Source of the DNA: Pseudomonadota bacterium
GTDB taxonomy: Bacteria; Pseudomonadota; Gammaproteobacteria; Burkholderiales; Burkholderiaceae_C
Direction of reading: 5' to 3'
Assembly: GCA_021792835.1 (NCBI GenBank)
Contig: JAJYTY010000008.1
Location: forward strand, 1 to 40,774
DNA: 40,774 nt
This document shows positions 8,871 through 16,910 of the stretch, in pieces. Under the pieces are notes generated by a model. That model was given only the letters and a program-made list of their open reading frames with translations. It did no database searches and was not told the origin of the DNA. Every line of letters begins with the position of its first letter. Positions within the stretch are counted from its first letter, which is position 1. The translations under genes and the position numbers were made by a program.

Positions 8871-9640
8871 GCGAGGCCCGGCGCCAGCAGCGACTCCTCG
8901 ACGCCTTGTTCGACCAGGACCTGCTGCTGCCACACGATGCGTTGCCCGGTTGGGCGCGCGGCGTGGCCGCCTACCGTGCCAACGCCGCCGCGCATGCCGC
9001 CGAAACCCTGCGCGCCCGCTACCCGACGGTGCTGGCGATGCTCGGCGGCGAAGCCTTCGACTCCGTGAGTCTCGCGCACTGGCATGCCTGCCCGCCGACA
9101 CGCGGCGACCTGGCGCGCTTCGGGGACGAGTTCCCGGATTGGCTGCGGCAACGCCACGATCTCGCCTGCTGGCCCTGGCTGGGCGATTGCGCGCGTCTCG
9201 ACCGTGCCCTTTGGCAAGTGCGCTTCGCGCCTCCCACCGGCTTGTGCGACACCGACCTGCGGCGCCTGGCCGACGGCGATCCCGACAGGCTGCTGCTTCG
9301 ACTGGCCCCGGCAACGCAGCTGCTGGAGTCGAAGTGGGCGGTGGTGGCCCTGCGCGAGATGCACGCAACCGCGGACCCCGACGTCGCCGCCGTCGCCCGC
9401 GCGCTGCGCCGCGGCGCGCAGACGGCGTGGGTCTGGCGCCAGGGCTTCGACAACTGCTGCATCGCGCTGGACGGGGCCACCGCGCGCTGGATTCGCGCGC
9501 TGCGCGAAGCCCCCACGCTGGGCGCCGCGCTGACGCGCGCCGACGACGATTTCGACGTTGGCGCATGGCTGGCGGACGCGGTCCGCGCCGGCTGGATCGA
9601 CGGCGTGGATACCGTCACGACCGAGGAGCCCATCGCATGA
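8858..9640 (+). CDS. bufC: DUF2063 protein, bufferin maturase partner
   Basis: 260 residues. Start ATG 8858 lies inside the end of the MNIO gene, with GGGGGAG upstream. The N-terminal domain has the DUF2063 pattern: an initial helix LLDALFDQDLLLP, RGVAAYRANAAAHAAETL, RYPTVLAMLGGEAFD and AHWHACPPTRGDLARFG. In studied systems the DUF2063 protein delivers the precursor peptide to the MNIO enzyme and is required for modification. The C-terminal ~120 residues form a less conserved helical domain, which also occurs in homologues. Gene order and overlap place it in the same operon as bufA and bufB. Confidence 0.88.
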   Translation: MRGLSEARRQQRLLDALFDQDLLLPHDALPGWARGVAAYRANAAAHAAETLRARYPTVLAMLGGEAFDSVSLAHWHACPPTRGDLARFGDEFPDWLRQRHDLACWPWLGDCARLDRALWQVRFAPPTGLCDTDLRRLADGDPDRLLLRLAPATQLLESKWAVVALREMHATADPDVAAVARALRRGAQTAWVWRQGFDNCCIALDGATARWIRALREAPTLGAALTRADDDFDVGAWLADAVRAGWIDGVDTVTTEEPIA

Positions 9641-9816
9641 GCCGACGCACCATCGCAGCAATCCTCGTGGCGACCTGTACCGCCTGGACTTCGGCCGCGG
9701 CCTGGTGCCGGCGGCACGGGTGCCCCCCGCGACGAAGCGCTGCTCGAAGCGCCGCTGGGTAGCCTTTTGCCGGCCTTGCCGCTGGAGGAAGCTACCGTCT
9801 GCGCGGGCCGCTCTAG
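9637..9816 (+). pseudogene. Decayed small secreted-protein ORF after bufC
   Basis: An ATG at 9637 overlaps the bufC stop (ATGA) and begins a plausible signal peptide, RRTIAAILVATCTAWTSAAA. That frame then turns into Arg/Cys-rich nonsense and stops at 9762. Another forward frame over 9730-9800 reads like real coding sequence (RDEALLEAPLGSLLPALPL), and a third ends GSYRLRGPL before a TAG at 9814-9816. Together this looks like one gene broken by at least one small indel, perhaps a fourth member of the bufferin operon. I do not recognise the protein. Confidence 0.35.
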
Positions 9817-10322
9817 ATGCGCCCAACCACGCCGAAGCGCTCGCGACGCGCCAGGCGCCACGCGTCGATCGACCACGCCCCGGGGCCCCACAGCGCGATC
9901 ATCAGGATCAGCCCGCCCCAGATGAAGTGGAACATGATCGCGGGCACCTGCAGCGCATACATGTAGGACAGCAAAGCCACCAGGTTCACGACGAACAGGC
10001 CCAGCGCGCCGAAGCGCCCGAGCAGGCCGAAGGCCACCAGCGGAGGCAGCAGAAGCTCTCCGGCCGTGCCGACCACGGCGGCGACGTGCGGGGGCAGCAC
10101 GGCGATGTGGAACTCGTTCTGGTACAGCCAGACCGTGCCCGCCCAGTCGCGCAGGCTTTGCAGCCCGGAGTTGAAGAACACATACGACACGTACAACCGG
10201 GCCGCGAGCAGCGTCGGCGAGCGCAGCCAGTCGAGCAGGCTCTCGACGGGTCCCCACAGCCGGGTCACGATAGGGCCTTCGATGCCGCCGCCGTGCGGCG
10301 CAACCGCTGTTGTCCGTGTCAT
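9813..10322 (-). CDS. DoxX-family integral membrane protein
   Basis: 169 residues with four hydrophobic helices: around LLAARLYVSYVFFNSGL, VAAVVGTAGELLLPPLVAFGLL, ALGLFVVNLVALLSYMYAL and FHFIWGGLILMIALWGP. The first helix with its FFNSG.Q pattern and the four-helix layout fit DoxX (PF07681). DoxX-like genes frequently sit beside DUF2282/DUF692/DUF2063 genes, usually in the same direction; here the gene is convergent with that operon and its stop codon touches the decayed ORF. The molecular role of DoxX proteins in these clusters is unproven; electron transfer or redox support for maturation is a hypothesis only. Confidence 0.85.
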   Translation of the reverse strand: MTRTTAVAPHGGGIEGPIVTRLWGPVESLLDWLRSPTLLAARLYVSYVFFNSGLQSLRDWAGTVWLYQNEFHIAVLPPHVAAVVGTAGELLLPPLVAFGLLGRFGALGLFVVNLVALLSYMYALQVPAIMFHFIWGGLILMIALWGPGAWSIDAWRLARRERFGVVGRI

Positions 10323-10562
10323 GGAGCTCCCCTCGAAGATGGATCAGGCTGCATGCACCGTCACGCCAACGCGGTGCTTGCGTCTTGGTCGTGCGAGCGC
10401 GCGATTCCTGACGCAAGCTGCGCAACAAGGCAAGGCCGGCGGCGACCCCGCCTTCATGACTCAGGTCCTCGGTGATATCGCACTCCAGATGGTGAATGAG
10501 CCAGATGCGGACGCAGCTGGGCCATCTTGATCAACTCCGTGAGCTGCTTGTCCACCCCGGAC

Positions 10563-11642
10563 TCAACCGATCTGCAGCGGCCCCGACCCCGGCAGTCGGG
10601 TCACCAGGTCCTGGCCCATCAGGCGCGACGGGGTGCAGGCGCCGCCCGCGGGGGTCGTCCCGAGCAGGTGCTCGACGACGGCCAGCGATCCGCTGACCGT
10701 CAGGCTGTATCCGTTGGCGGTACGAATTCGCGCCACCCTGGTCTCGCCGCGGGAATTGGTCGCCTCGCCCCAGACGTACGCAGGCCATTGCTCCCGCTTG
10801 TGCGCGCTGGGACCCCTGACGCTGCGCTCGATCCGGGCCTTGATCCAGCGCTGGACCCATGGCAGTCGCAGCAGCGGGCGGATCAGGTTGGCGCGGCGGA
10901 CCCTGGCGATCATCGCCGGGGATCCGGGCAGGTAGACCTCGATATTGGGGATGCCCGTGGTGTGGAAGGCGGTGGACACATCGCCCCACGGGATGGTCAT
11001 CGAGTCCTTGACCCCATCCCCGAAGTCGATTCGACGCACCTTGTAGGCCAGCGCGACGTCGACGATCCTGCCGTCGCGACGGACCTTGCCGCCTTGCGCG
11101 AGCCCTTCCACCGAGGTCTTGGCAGTGCCAGGTGACATGCCCGAGCGGGAGTCGAAGCCCAGCGCCAGGTGGGTCGCGTCGGGCAACGCCGCCTTCAGCG
11201 CCGCGGCGACGCAGTCGGTCGGAATGACGTCGAAGCCGACCCCGGGACACAGCACGACTCCAGCGGCGGCGGCCTGCGCGCCCAGCGCCTGCGCCAGCTC
11301 GAACACCGCGATCTCGCCGGTGATGTCGAGATAGTGCGCCCGCGCCTGGATGCATGCCCGCATCATGACTTCGGCGGTCGCGGAGAACGGCCCTGCGCAA
11401 TGCAGCACCAGCGCGAGGCCGTCGATCTCCCGGGCGACCTGCGCGGAGTCTTCCAGCGCGAAGACCCGCGACTCGAGCCCCAGCTCGCCGGCCAGCGCCT
11501 GCAGGGCCTGCCGGTTGCGGCCGCCGAGCTGGGGCTTGAGTCCGCGCCGGACGGCTTCGCGGGCGATCAGCCCTCCGGTGTAGCCGTTGGCGCCGTAGAT
11601 CATCCAGGGCCGCTGGGCGGATTCAGGCTTGTCGTCGTTCAT
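10563..11642 (-). CDS. Saccharopine dehydrogenase-like NAD(P)-binding reductase (trans-acting enoyl reductase type)
   Basis: 359 residues from ATG 11642. The N-terminus holds a Rossmann nucleotide-binding motif, IYGANGYTGGLIAREAVRRG, followed by LGGRNRQALQALA and VLHCAGPFSATAEVMMRAC. The block AHYLDITGE and then CPGVGFDVIPTDC are typical of the saccharopine-dehydrogenase-like/trans-acting enoyl reductase group (mycobacterial Rv2449c/Rv2953 type). Real substrates are known for only a few members, so the role here is open. It diverges from the MFS/TetR pair, with a striking dyad between them at 11749-11783. Confidence 0.82.
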   Translation of the reverse strand: MNDDKPESAQRPWMIYGANGYTGGLIAREAVRRGLKPQLGGRNRQALQALAGELGLESRVFALEDSAQVAREIDGLALVLHCAGPFSATAEVMMRACIQARAHYLDITGEIAVFELAQALGAQAAAAGVVLCPGVGFDVIPTDCVAAALKAALPDATHLALGFDSRSGMSPGTAKTSVEGLAQGGKVRRDGRIVDVALAYKVRRIDFGDGVKDSMTIPWGDVSTAFHTTGIPNIEVYLPGSPAMIARVRRANLIRPLLRLPWVQRWIKARIERSVRGPSAHKREQWPAYVWGEATNSRGETRVARIRTANGYSLTVSGSLAVVEHLLGTTPAGGACTPSRLMGQDLVTRLPGSGPLQIG

Positions 11643-11748
11643 CAGGGTCGCGCGGAGGGAAGGGGGAAAGCGGGAATGGGCCGGACGGATTCCCCGGGTC
11701 TGCCGTCGATCATCGCACGCGGGCACCGCGCCGCGCGCGCACCCTGCG

Positions 11749-11783
11749 CATTTTTGTTATATGATAATCATCATCCAAAAATG
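11749..11783. promoter_or_regulatory. 35-bp dyad with Fur-box-like core between divergent genes
   Basis: An inverted repeat CATTTTTG (11749-11756) and CAAAAATG (11776-11783) shares its centre, base 11766, with the odd palindrome ATGATAATCAT (11761-11771). The 19-base core at 11757-11775 matches the classical Fur consensus GATAATGATAATCATTATC at 14 of 19 positions by eye. It lies in an AT-rich island in otherwise GC-rich DNA, between the divergent reductase gene and the MFS/TetR genes, so it could be a Fur site, the TetR-family repressor's own operator, or both. Confidence 0.55.
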
Positions 11784-11887
11784 ATTCCTTGATTCCTGAC
11801 CGGTGGCTTGGCGAATCGTTGCCGCGGACCGTGAATTCGCGGCCATCGCGAAGACCGTCCAGGCCCGGCGCAACCGGAGAGCGCATC

Positions 11888-13492
11888 GTGAACGAAACCA
11901 GGACCACCGCTGCATCCATCCCCGTCGCGGGCCCGGCCCGCCGGGCCCGCTGGGTCAGCGGTCGCGCGGCCCGGGTCTTGCTGTGCGTATCCGGGGTGTC
12001 GTTCATGATCATGCTCGACGCCAACGTCGTCGCGGTGTCGCTGCCGGCGATCGCCCGCAGCCTCGGAAGCTCCTTCGCCGATATCGAGTGGGTGGTCAGC
12101 GCCTACATCCTCGCCTTCGCCGCATGCCTGATGCCGATGGGCGCGCTGGCCGACCGCTTCGGCAGGCGCCGGTTGCTGCTGCTCGGCCTGGCGCTGTTCA
12201 CCTTCGCGTCCCTGCTGTGCGGGCTGGCGCCCGGTGCGGGCGCGCTGAACGCGGCTCGAGCGCTGCAGGGAGTCGGCGCGGCCCTGCAGCTCAGCGCGGC
12301 TCTGGCGGTGCTGGGACACGAGTTCCGCGGCGCCGACCGCGCGCGGGCCTTCGGCTTCTGGGGAACGGTGATCGGGGTCGCGGTGGCGCTGGGCCCACTG
12401 GTCGGCGGGGCCATCACGTCGAGCGTGGGTTGGCGCTGGGTGTTCTTTGTCAATGTGCCGATCGGCCTCGCGCTGCTGCTGCTCGGCAACTCGGCGGTCG
12501 AGGAGTCCCGGGACCCCGACGCGCAGCGAGCCGACATCGCCGGAATGCTGTTGTTCGCCGCCGGGCTGTACACGCTGATCCGGGCGATGATCGGCGCCAA
12601 CGGCGCGGGCTGGAGCAGTCCCGCGACGCTGCGCGGCTTCGCCACCGCGGCGCTGCTGTTCGGCGCCTTCGGCATCGCCGAAGCGCTGCAGCGGCGTCCG
12701 ATGGTCGATTTCGGGCTCTTCCGCAGGCGGACCTTTCTGGGCAGCAGCATCGCGATGCTCGGATTCGCCGCCTCCGCGCAGGTCATGCTGACCTACCTTC
12801 CGCTGTACCTGCAGAACGCCTACGGCTTTGGCGCCGCGGCTGCCGGTCTGCGCATGATGCCCTTCGCGCTGGCGCTGTTCCTGTTCCCGCGGATCGCTGC
12901 CGCGCTGGCCACCCGGATCTCCGGGCGCGGCGTGCTGAGCCTGGGCCTGCTGGTCACCGCGGGCGGCAACGCCCTGACGGCCTGGCTGGTGCGCGAACAC
13001 GCGACCTACCTCGCGGTGGCGCTGGGCATGGCCCTCACCGGCTGCGGAGCAGGACTGCTCAACGGCGAGACCGCGAAGGTCTCGATGAGCGTGATTCCAC
13101 CGGAGCGCGGGGGCATGGCTTCGGGAATCGGCGCGACCCTGCGCTTCACCGGGCTGGTGACCGGAATCACCGCCTTCGGCGCAGTACTGGTCGGGCAGAC
13201 CCGCGAGCGCTTCGCCACCTCGATCTCCGCCATCGACATCAGGCTGCCGCCGCTGCACGCGATGGTGTCCCGGCTGGTCGCCGGCGACCTGTCCGGCATG
13301 CTGGCCGGGCTGCCTCCGCCGACGCAGCAGGCGCTGACGCAGATCGCACGCCAGAGCTACGCCTCGGGCTTCTCGATGGTGCTGGTCTGCGCGGCCGCGG
13401 TCGCGCTGGTCGCCGCGCTGGCGAGCTGGCTGCTGATCAGCGCGGCCGAGACCTCGCCGGAGCCGAAGCCGCAAACCGGGAGATCGTCGTGA
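11888..13492 (+). CDS. MFS drug efflux transporter, DHA2 (EmrB/QacA) type
   Basis: 534 residues from GTG 11888, which has GGAGAG at good spacing; the open frame extends further upstream to a TTG but that part is Arg/Pro-rich and unlikely to be protein. Visible motifs: LDANVVAVSLPAIARSL in helix 1 (residues 43-59), ADRFGRRR in the helix 2-3 loop (residues 88-95), and ARALQGVGAALQLSAALAVL in helix 4. About 14 hydrophobic segments and the length fit the 14-helix DHA2 group, proton-driven exporters of drugs and amphiphiles. The TetR-type gene overlaps its stop codon (GTGA), a standard regulator-pump unit. Confidence 0.9.
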   Translation: MNETRTTAASIPVAGPARRARWVSGRAARVLLCVSGVSFMIMLDANVVAVSLPAIARSLGSSFADIEWVVSAYILAFAACLMPMGALADRFGRRRLLLLGLALFTFASLLCGLAPGAGALNAARALQGVGAALQLSAALAVLGHEFRGADRARAFGFWGTVIGVAVALGPLVGGAITSSVGWRWVFFVNVPIGLALLLLGNSAVEESRDPDAQRADIAGMLLFAAGLYTLIRAMIGANGAGWSSPATLRGFATAALLFGAFGIAEALQRRPMVDFGLFRRRTFLGSSIAMLGFAASAQVMLTYLPLYLQNAYGFGAAAAGLRMMPFALALFLFPRIAAALATRISGRGVLSLGLLVTAGGNALTAWLVREHATYLAVALGMALTGCGAGLLNGETAKVSMSVIPPERGGMASGIGATLRFTGLVTGITAFGAVLVGQTRERFATSISAIDIRLPPLHAMVSRLVAGDLSGMLAGLPPPTQQALTQIARQSYASGFSMVLVCAAAVALVAALASWLLISAAETSPEPKPQTGRSS

Positions 13493-14064
13493 AAGTCAGC
13501 AGGGAACAGGCCGAACGCAACCGCCGGGAGGTCGTCGCCTCGGCGGCCAGGTTGTTCCGCGAGCATGGCTTCGACGGCATCGGCCTCGGCGAGGTCATGC
13601 GCGCGGCCGGTCTCACCCATGGCGGCTTCTACAAGCAGTTCGACTCCAAGGAGGGGCTGGTTCGCGAAGCGATGGCCGCTGCGCTGGAGCGCGGCCGCGC
13701 CAAATGGAAGGAACGCATCGCCGCCAGCGCGGGCGATGCGCTGCCCACCTTTGTCGAGGGCTACCTGTCGCCGGCGCACCGCGACAACCCGGCCGACGGC
13801 TGCGCCTTCGCCGCGCTCGCCGCGGAGGCCGCGCGTCGCAGCGACCCGCAGCTGCGCGAGGTTTTCGAGGAGCAGGCAAGGGGCTATCTGGACATGCTCG
13901 GCTCGATGCTCGACGACCAGCCCGGGGCCCGCAGCCGCGACCGGGCGCTGGCGACGCTGTCGACCGTCGTCGGCGCATTGCTGATGTCGCGGGTGGTCAT
14001 CGACCCCGAACTGTCGGATGACTTCCTGCGGGCCGCCGCGGCGGCCGTCTTGCGCACGACTTGA
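13489..14064 (+). CDS. TetR/AcrR-family transcriptional repressor
   Basis: 191 residues; GTG 13489 overlaps the transporter stop as GTGA, and GGGAG lies upstream. The N-terminal helix-turn-helix reads REVVASAARLFREHGFDGIG, then GEVMRAAGLTHGGFYKQFDSKEGL, a clear TetR recognition helix (LTHGGFYKQF). The C-terminal ligand domain contains NPADGCAFAALAAEAAR, a pattern common in the TetR subgroup of AcrR/NemR-like repressors that sense electrophiles or drugs. It most likely controls the upstream pump, perhaps through the dyad at 11749-11783. The inducer is unknown. Confidence 0.93.
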   Translation: MKVSREQAERNRREVVASAARLFREHGFDGIGLGEVMRAAGLTHGGFYKQFDSKEGLVREAMAAALERGRAKWKERIAASAGDALPTFVEGYLSPAHRDNPADGCAFAALAAEAARRSDPQLREVFEEQARGYLDMLGSMLDDQPGARSRDRALATLSTVVGALLMSRVVIDPELSDDFLRAAAAAVLRTT

Positions 14065-14139
14065 ATCGCGCATGCGAGAGCAGCGGCCGGCAAGACGCCA
14101 CCCTCGCGCTCGAAGCGCCTTGATCGATGGAGACCCATC

Positions 14140-14610
14140 ATGACCGTATTGTTTCTGGAAGACTTCGTGGCGGGCCAGCGCTTCGCCGGCCGCAGCCGCA
14201 TCCGCCTGGACGAGCACAGCGTCAAGGCCTTCGCGTCCGAGTTCGACCCACAGCCCTTTCACCTGGACGAAGCTGTTGCGGCTTGCTCGATCTTTCGAGG
14301 CCTGGCCGCCAGTGGCTGGCATACCGCCGCGATCACCATGCGGCTGCTTGTGGACAGCGAATTCCGCCCGGCGGGCGGCATCGTCGGTGCCGGCTTCGAC
14401 GAACTGCGCTGGCCGCAGCCGGTGCGGCCTGGCGACGAGTTGCGCGTGGAAAGCGAGGTTCTGGAAGTACGGCCCTCGAAATCCCGGCCGCAGCAAGGCC
14501 TGATCAAGGTGCGTACGAACACCCTGAATCAGCACGGAGACATCGTCCAGACCTCCGTGGGGAACCTGGTGGTTCCGTGCCGGTCGGCGCTGCCGAAGCC
14601 GACGGAGTGA
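14140..14610 (+). CDS. MaoC-like dehydratase (R-specific enoyl-CoA hydratase fold)
   Basis: 156 residues starting at ATG 14140. The hot-dog fold active-site motif reads FASEFDPQPFHLDEAVA: Asp36 and His41 occupy the positions of the catalytic Asp and His of (R)-hydratases. RPGDELRVESEVLEVRPSKSR is the usual downstream block. These enzymes hydrate trans-2-enoyl-CoA to (R)-3-hydroxyacyl-CoA, and some family members instead act on dicarboxylic or branched CoA esters. The gene sits 75 bases after the TetR gene without an evident functional link. The DUF2075 helicase begins 88 bases downstream. Confidence 0.87.
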   Translation: MTVLFLEDFVAGQRFAGRSRIRLDEHSVKAFASEFDPQPFHLDEAVAACSIFRGLAASGWHTAAITMRLLVDSEFRPAGGIVGAGFDELRWPQPVRPGDELRVESEVLEVRPSKSRPQQGLIKVRTNTLNQHGDIVQTSVGNLVVPCRSALPKPTE

Positions 14611-14698
14611 TGTCCGACGCAATCCAATATCCTTGGAGAAAATCCGCCGCAGCAGCAGAAAAATGCAGCACTGACTGAAGGCGCTCCAGGGAGAGGCC

Positions 14699-16564
14699 GT
14701 GATCGTCTACGAAGCAGACAAGAAGCAGTTCCTGAGCGACAACTTCGACCGCGACATCGAGGACATCATCCTCACGCAGTTCAAGAGCAAGACCGGCCAC
14801 CATGTCGGGCGCGCCGAAATCGCTTCGTGGAAGGACTCGCTGCTGCGCTTCGCGACGGTCCTGCAGGACGACGGCATTCCCGATGACATGGGCGTGGCAG
14901 TCGAGTTGCACATCCCGCAGAGCGCCAAGCGCATCGACGTGACACTTTCCGGGCTCGACGCCGAAGGCGCCAGGACCGCGGTCATCGTCGAGCTCAAGCA
15001 ATGGGCGACGGCGCAGGCGACCGCAAAGGATGCCATCGTCCTGACCCACATCGGCGGCGGGCTGCGCGAGGTGGTCCACCCCAGCTATCAGGCCTGGTCC
15101 TACGCCTCTCTGCTGAACAGTTTCAATGAGGCCGTGTACGAAGGCCGGATCGCGCTGCGTCCCTGCGCCTACCTGCACAATTACCGCCGCGACGGGGTCA
15201 TCGATGCCGCCCAATACGCCGCCTATACGGACAAGGCCCCCCTGTTCCTCAGGGGCGAGACCGAGCGCGCGGCGCTGCGCGGCTTCATCAAGGCGCACGT
15301 GCTGCGCGGCGATCGCGGCCGAGTTCTGCACGAGCTGGTGAATGGTCGCATCCGCCCCTCCAAGGCCCTGGCCGACAGTCTGTCCGGGATGCTGCGCGGG
15401 AACGCCGAGTTCGTGCTTGTCGACGAGCAGAAGGAGGTCTACGAGGCAGCCTTGAGCGCGGCCCGCGCAGCGACGGACAAGCATCCGCGGGTGCTGATCG
15501 TCGAGGGCGGCCCGGGCACGGGAAAGTCGGTGCTCGCAATCAACCTGCTCGTCGCCCTCACCAGCGATCGCCTCAACGTGCGCTACGTGTCCAAGAACGC
15601 CGCGCCTCGCAAGGTGTATGAGTCCAGGTTGGTCGGATCGATGACGAAGTCGCGCTTCTCCGAACTGTTCAAGGGGCCATGGGGCTTCATCGATGCCCAG
15701 GAAAATTCGATCGACGTGCTCGTCGTCGACGAGGCTCACCGCCTCAACGAAAAAAGCGGCTTGTACGGCAATCTCGGCGAGCATCAGGTGCAGGAGTTGA
15801 TCCGCGCCGCCCGGTGCACCATCTTCTTCATCGACGAAGACCAGCGCGTCACCCTGCAGGACGTCGGCAGCAAGGACGTGATCCGCCATTTCGCGAGTCA
15901 CAAACACGGCGCGACCGTCACCGAGCACGAACTCGCCTCGCAGTTCCGCTGCAGCGGGTCGGGCGGCTACATCGCCTGGCTCGACCATGTGCTGGGAATC
16001 CGTGAGACCGCCAACGTCACGCTGGACCCGGCCGAGTTCGACTTCCGCGTGTTCGACACACCTGAAGAACTCCACGCCGCGATCGAGGCGCGCAACGGCG
16101 GCAACAAGGCCCGTGTGGTCGCCGGCTACTGCTGGCCCTGGGCCAGCAAGAAAGACCCTTCAGCGTGGGACATCGTGATCGGCGACACCTATCGCAGGCG
16201 CTGGAACCTGGATCGGGACGGCAGCCTGTGGATTGTCACTCCCGGGTCGATCGACCAGGTCGGTTGCATCCACACCTGCCAGGGCCTCGAGCTCGACTAC
16301 GTAGGCGTGATCGTCGGCCCGGACCTGATCTCCCGTGCCGGAGAAGTCGTCACCTCGCCGGCGGCGCGCGACCGCCACGACAAGACCCTCAAGGGCTGGA
16401 AGGCGCGAGCGAAGGTCAACCCGCTCGCCGCGCGTGCCGAGGCCGACCTGATCATCAAGAACACCTACCGGACCCTGATGACCCGAGGCATGAAGGGCTG
16501 CTACGTCTACTGCACCGATGCGCAGACCCGGCAGTATTTGCGCCGCCGCCTCGGAGAGGCCTGA
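14699..16564 (+). CDS. PD-(D/E)xK nuclease-like domain fused to DUF2075 SF1-type helicase/ATPase
   Basis: 621 residues from GTG 14699 with GGAGAGG upstream. The first ~130 residues carry a restriction-nuclease-like pattern: Asp80 in RIDVTLSG and Glu98-x-Lys100 in VIVELKQW. The ATPase part has Walker A GGPGTGKS (residues 270-277), Walker B VLVVDEAH (Asp344, Glu345) and an arginine-bearing SQFRCSGS motif, then VGCIHTCQGLELDYVGVI and NTYRTLMTRGMKGCYVY, which are hallmark DUF2075 (PF09848) motifs near the C-terminus. Such proteins occur scattered in genomic islands and are suspected of DNA or RNA processing in defence, but that role is not established for this one. A methyltransferase-like remnant follows directly after its stop codon. 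Confidence 0.88.
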   Translation: MIVYEADKKQFLSDNFDRDIEDIILTQFKSKTGHHVGRAEIASWKDSLLRFATVLQDDGIPDDMGVAVELHIPQSAKRIDVTLSGLDAEGARTAVIVELKQWATAQATAKDAIVLTHIGGGLREVVHPSYQAWSYASLLNSFNEAVYEGRIALRPCAYLHNYRRDGVIDAAQYAAYTDKAPLFLRGETERAALRGFIKAHVLRGDRGRVLHELVNGRIRPSKALADSLSGMLRGNAEFVLVDEQKEVYEAALSAARAATDKHPRVLIVEGGPGTGKSVLAINLLVALTSDRLNVRYVSKNAAPRKVYESRLVGSMTKSRFSELFKGPWGFIDAQENSIDVLVVDEAHRLNEKSGLYGNLGEHQVQELIRAARCTIFFIDEDQRVTLQDVGSKDVIRHFASHKHGATVTEHELASQFRCSGSGGYIAWLDHVLGIRETANVTLDPAEFDFRVFDTPEELHAAIEARNGGNKARVVAGYCWPWASKKDPSAWDIVIGDTYRRRWNLDRDGSLWIVTPGSIDQVGCIHTCQGLELDYVGVIVGPDLISRAGEVVTSPAARDRHDKTLKGWKARAKVNPLAARAEADLIIKNTYRTLMTRGMKGCYVYCTDAQTRQYLRRRLGEA

Positions 16565-16687
16565 TGGGACGCTTCCACCCTCGCCTGCTACGCGGCCCAC
16601 GCCCCCGAGGTCGCCGCGTGCCATGAACAGGTAGCGAGCCCGATCGAGGCCTGTTTCGCCAGCGCGTTCCCGGGCGGGTGCTGGTGA
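16565..16687 (+). pseudogene. Remnant of a class I SAM methyltransferase N-terminus
   Basis: Directly after the helicase stop codon the same frame reads WDASTLACYAAHAPEVAAC and continues HEQVASPIEACFASAFPGG before a TGA. This looks like the N-terminal helices of small SAM-dependent methyltransferases, which lead into the glycine-rich SAM loop. Here the loop is missing, there is no start codon in frame, and the sequence ends at about 40 codons. I read it as a truncated gene fused to the helicase end by deletion. The next ~165 bases up to the dyad at 16853 show no gene. Confidence 0.4.
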
Positions 16688-16852
16688 CCTGCCACGGCTC
16701 GTCGGATCAGTCGTTGCGAACCAGCCCAGACCTGACGTGGGCGAACAGCGATGCGCCCGCATGCGGCGTCCGGCGATCGCATACCGTCACACGTCGCGTC
16801 ATCGAACGAGCGGCGCCAACCGTCAGCACAAACCCGGATGCACATGAAGCAT

Positions 16853-16893
16853 AGAGCTCTATAGCATTGGTCTACCGATTGCTATAGAGCTCT
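16853..16893. promoter_or_regulatory. 41-bp perfect-arm dyad before the GntR gene, probable operator
   Basis: Arms AGAGCTCTATAGCA (16853-16866) and TGCTATAGAGCTCT (16880-16893) are exact reverse complements of 14 bases around a 13-base centre. Each arm also holds the small palindrome AGAGCTCT. The dyad ends 17 bases before the GntR start codon. GntR-family regulators of this (UTRA) type bind such inverted repeats, so autoregulation of the whole catabolic cluster is the natural reading. The contact bases are not proven. Confidence 0.6.
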
Positions 16894-16910
16894 TGCTTTC
16901 GAGAGGCCTC

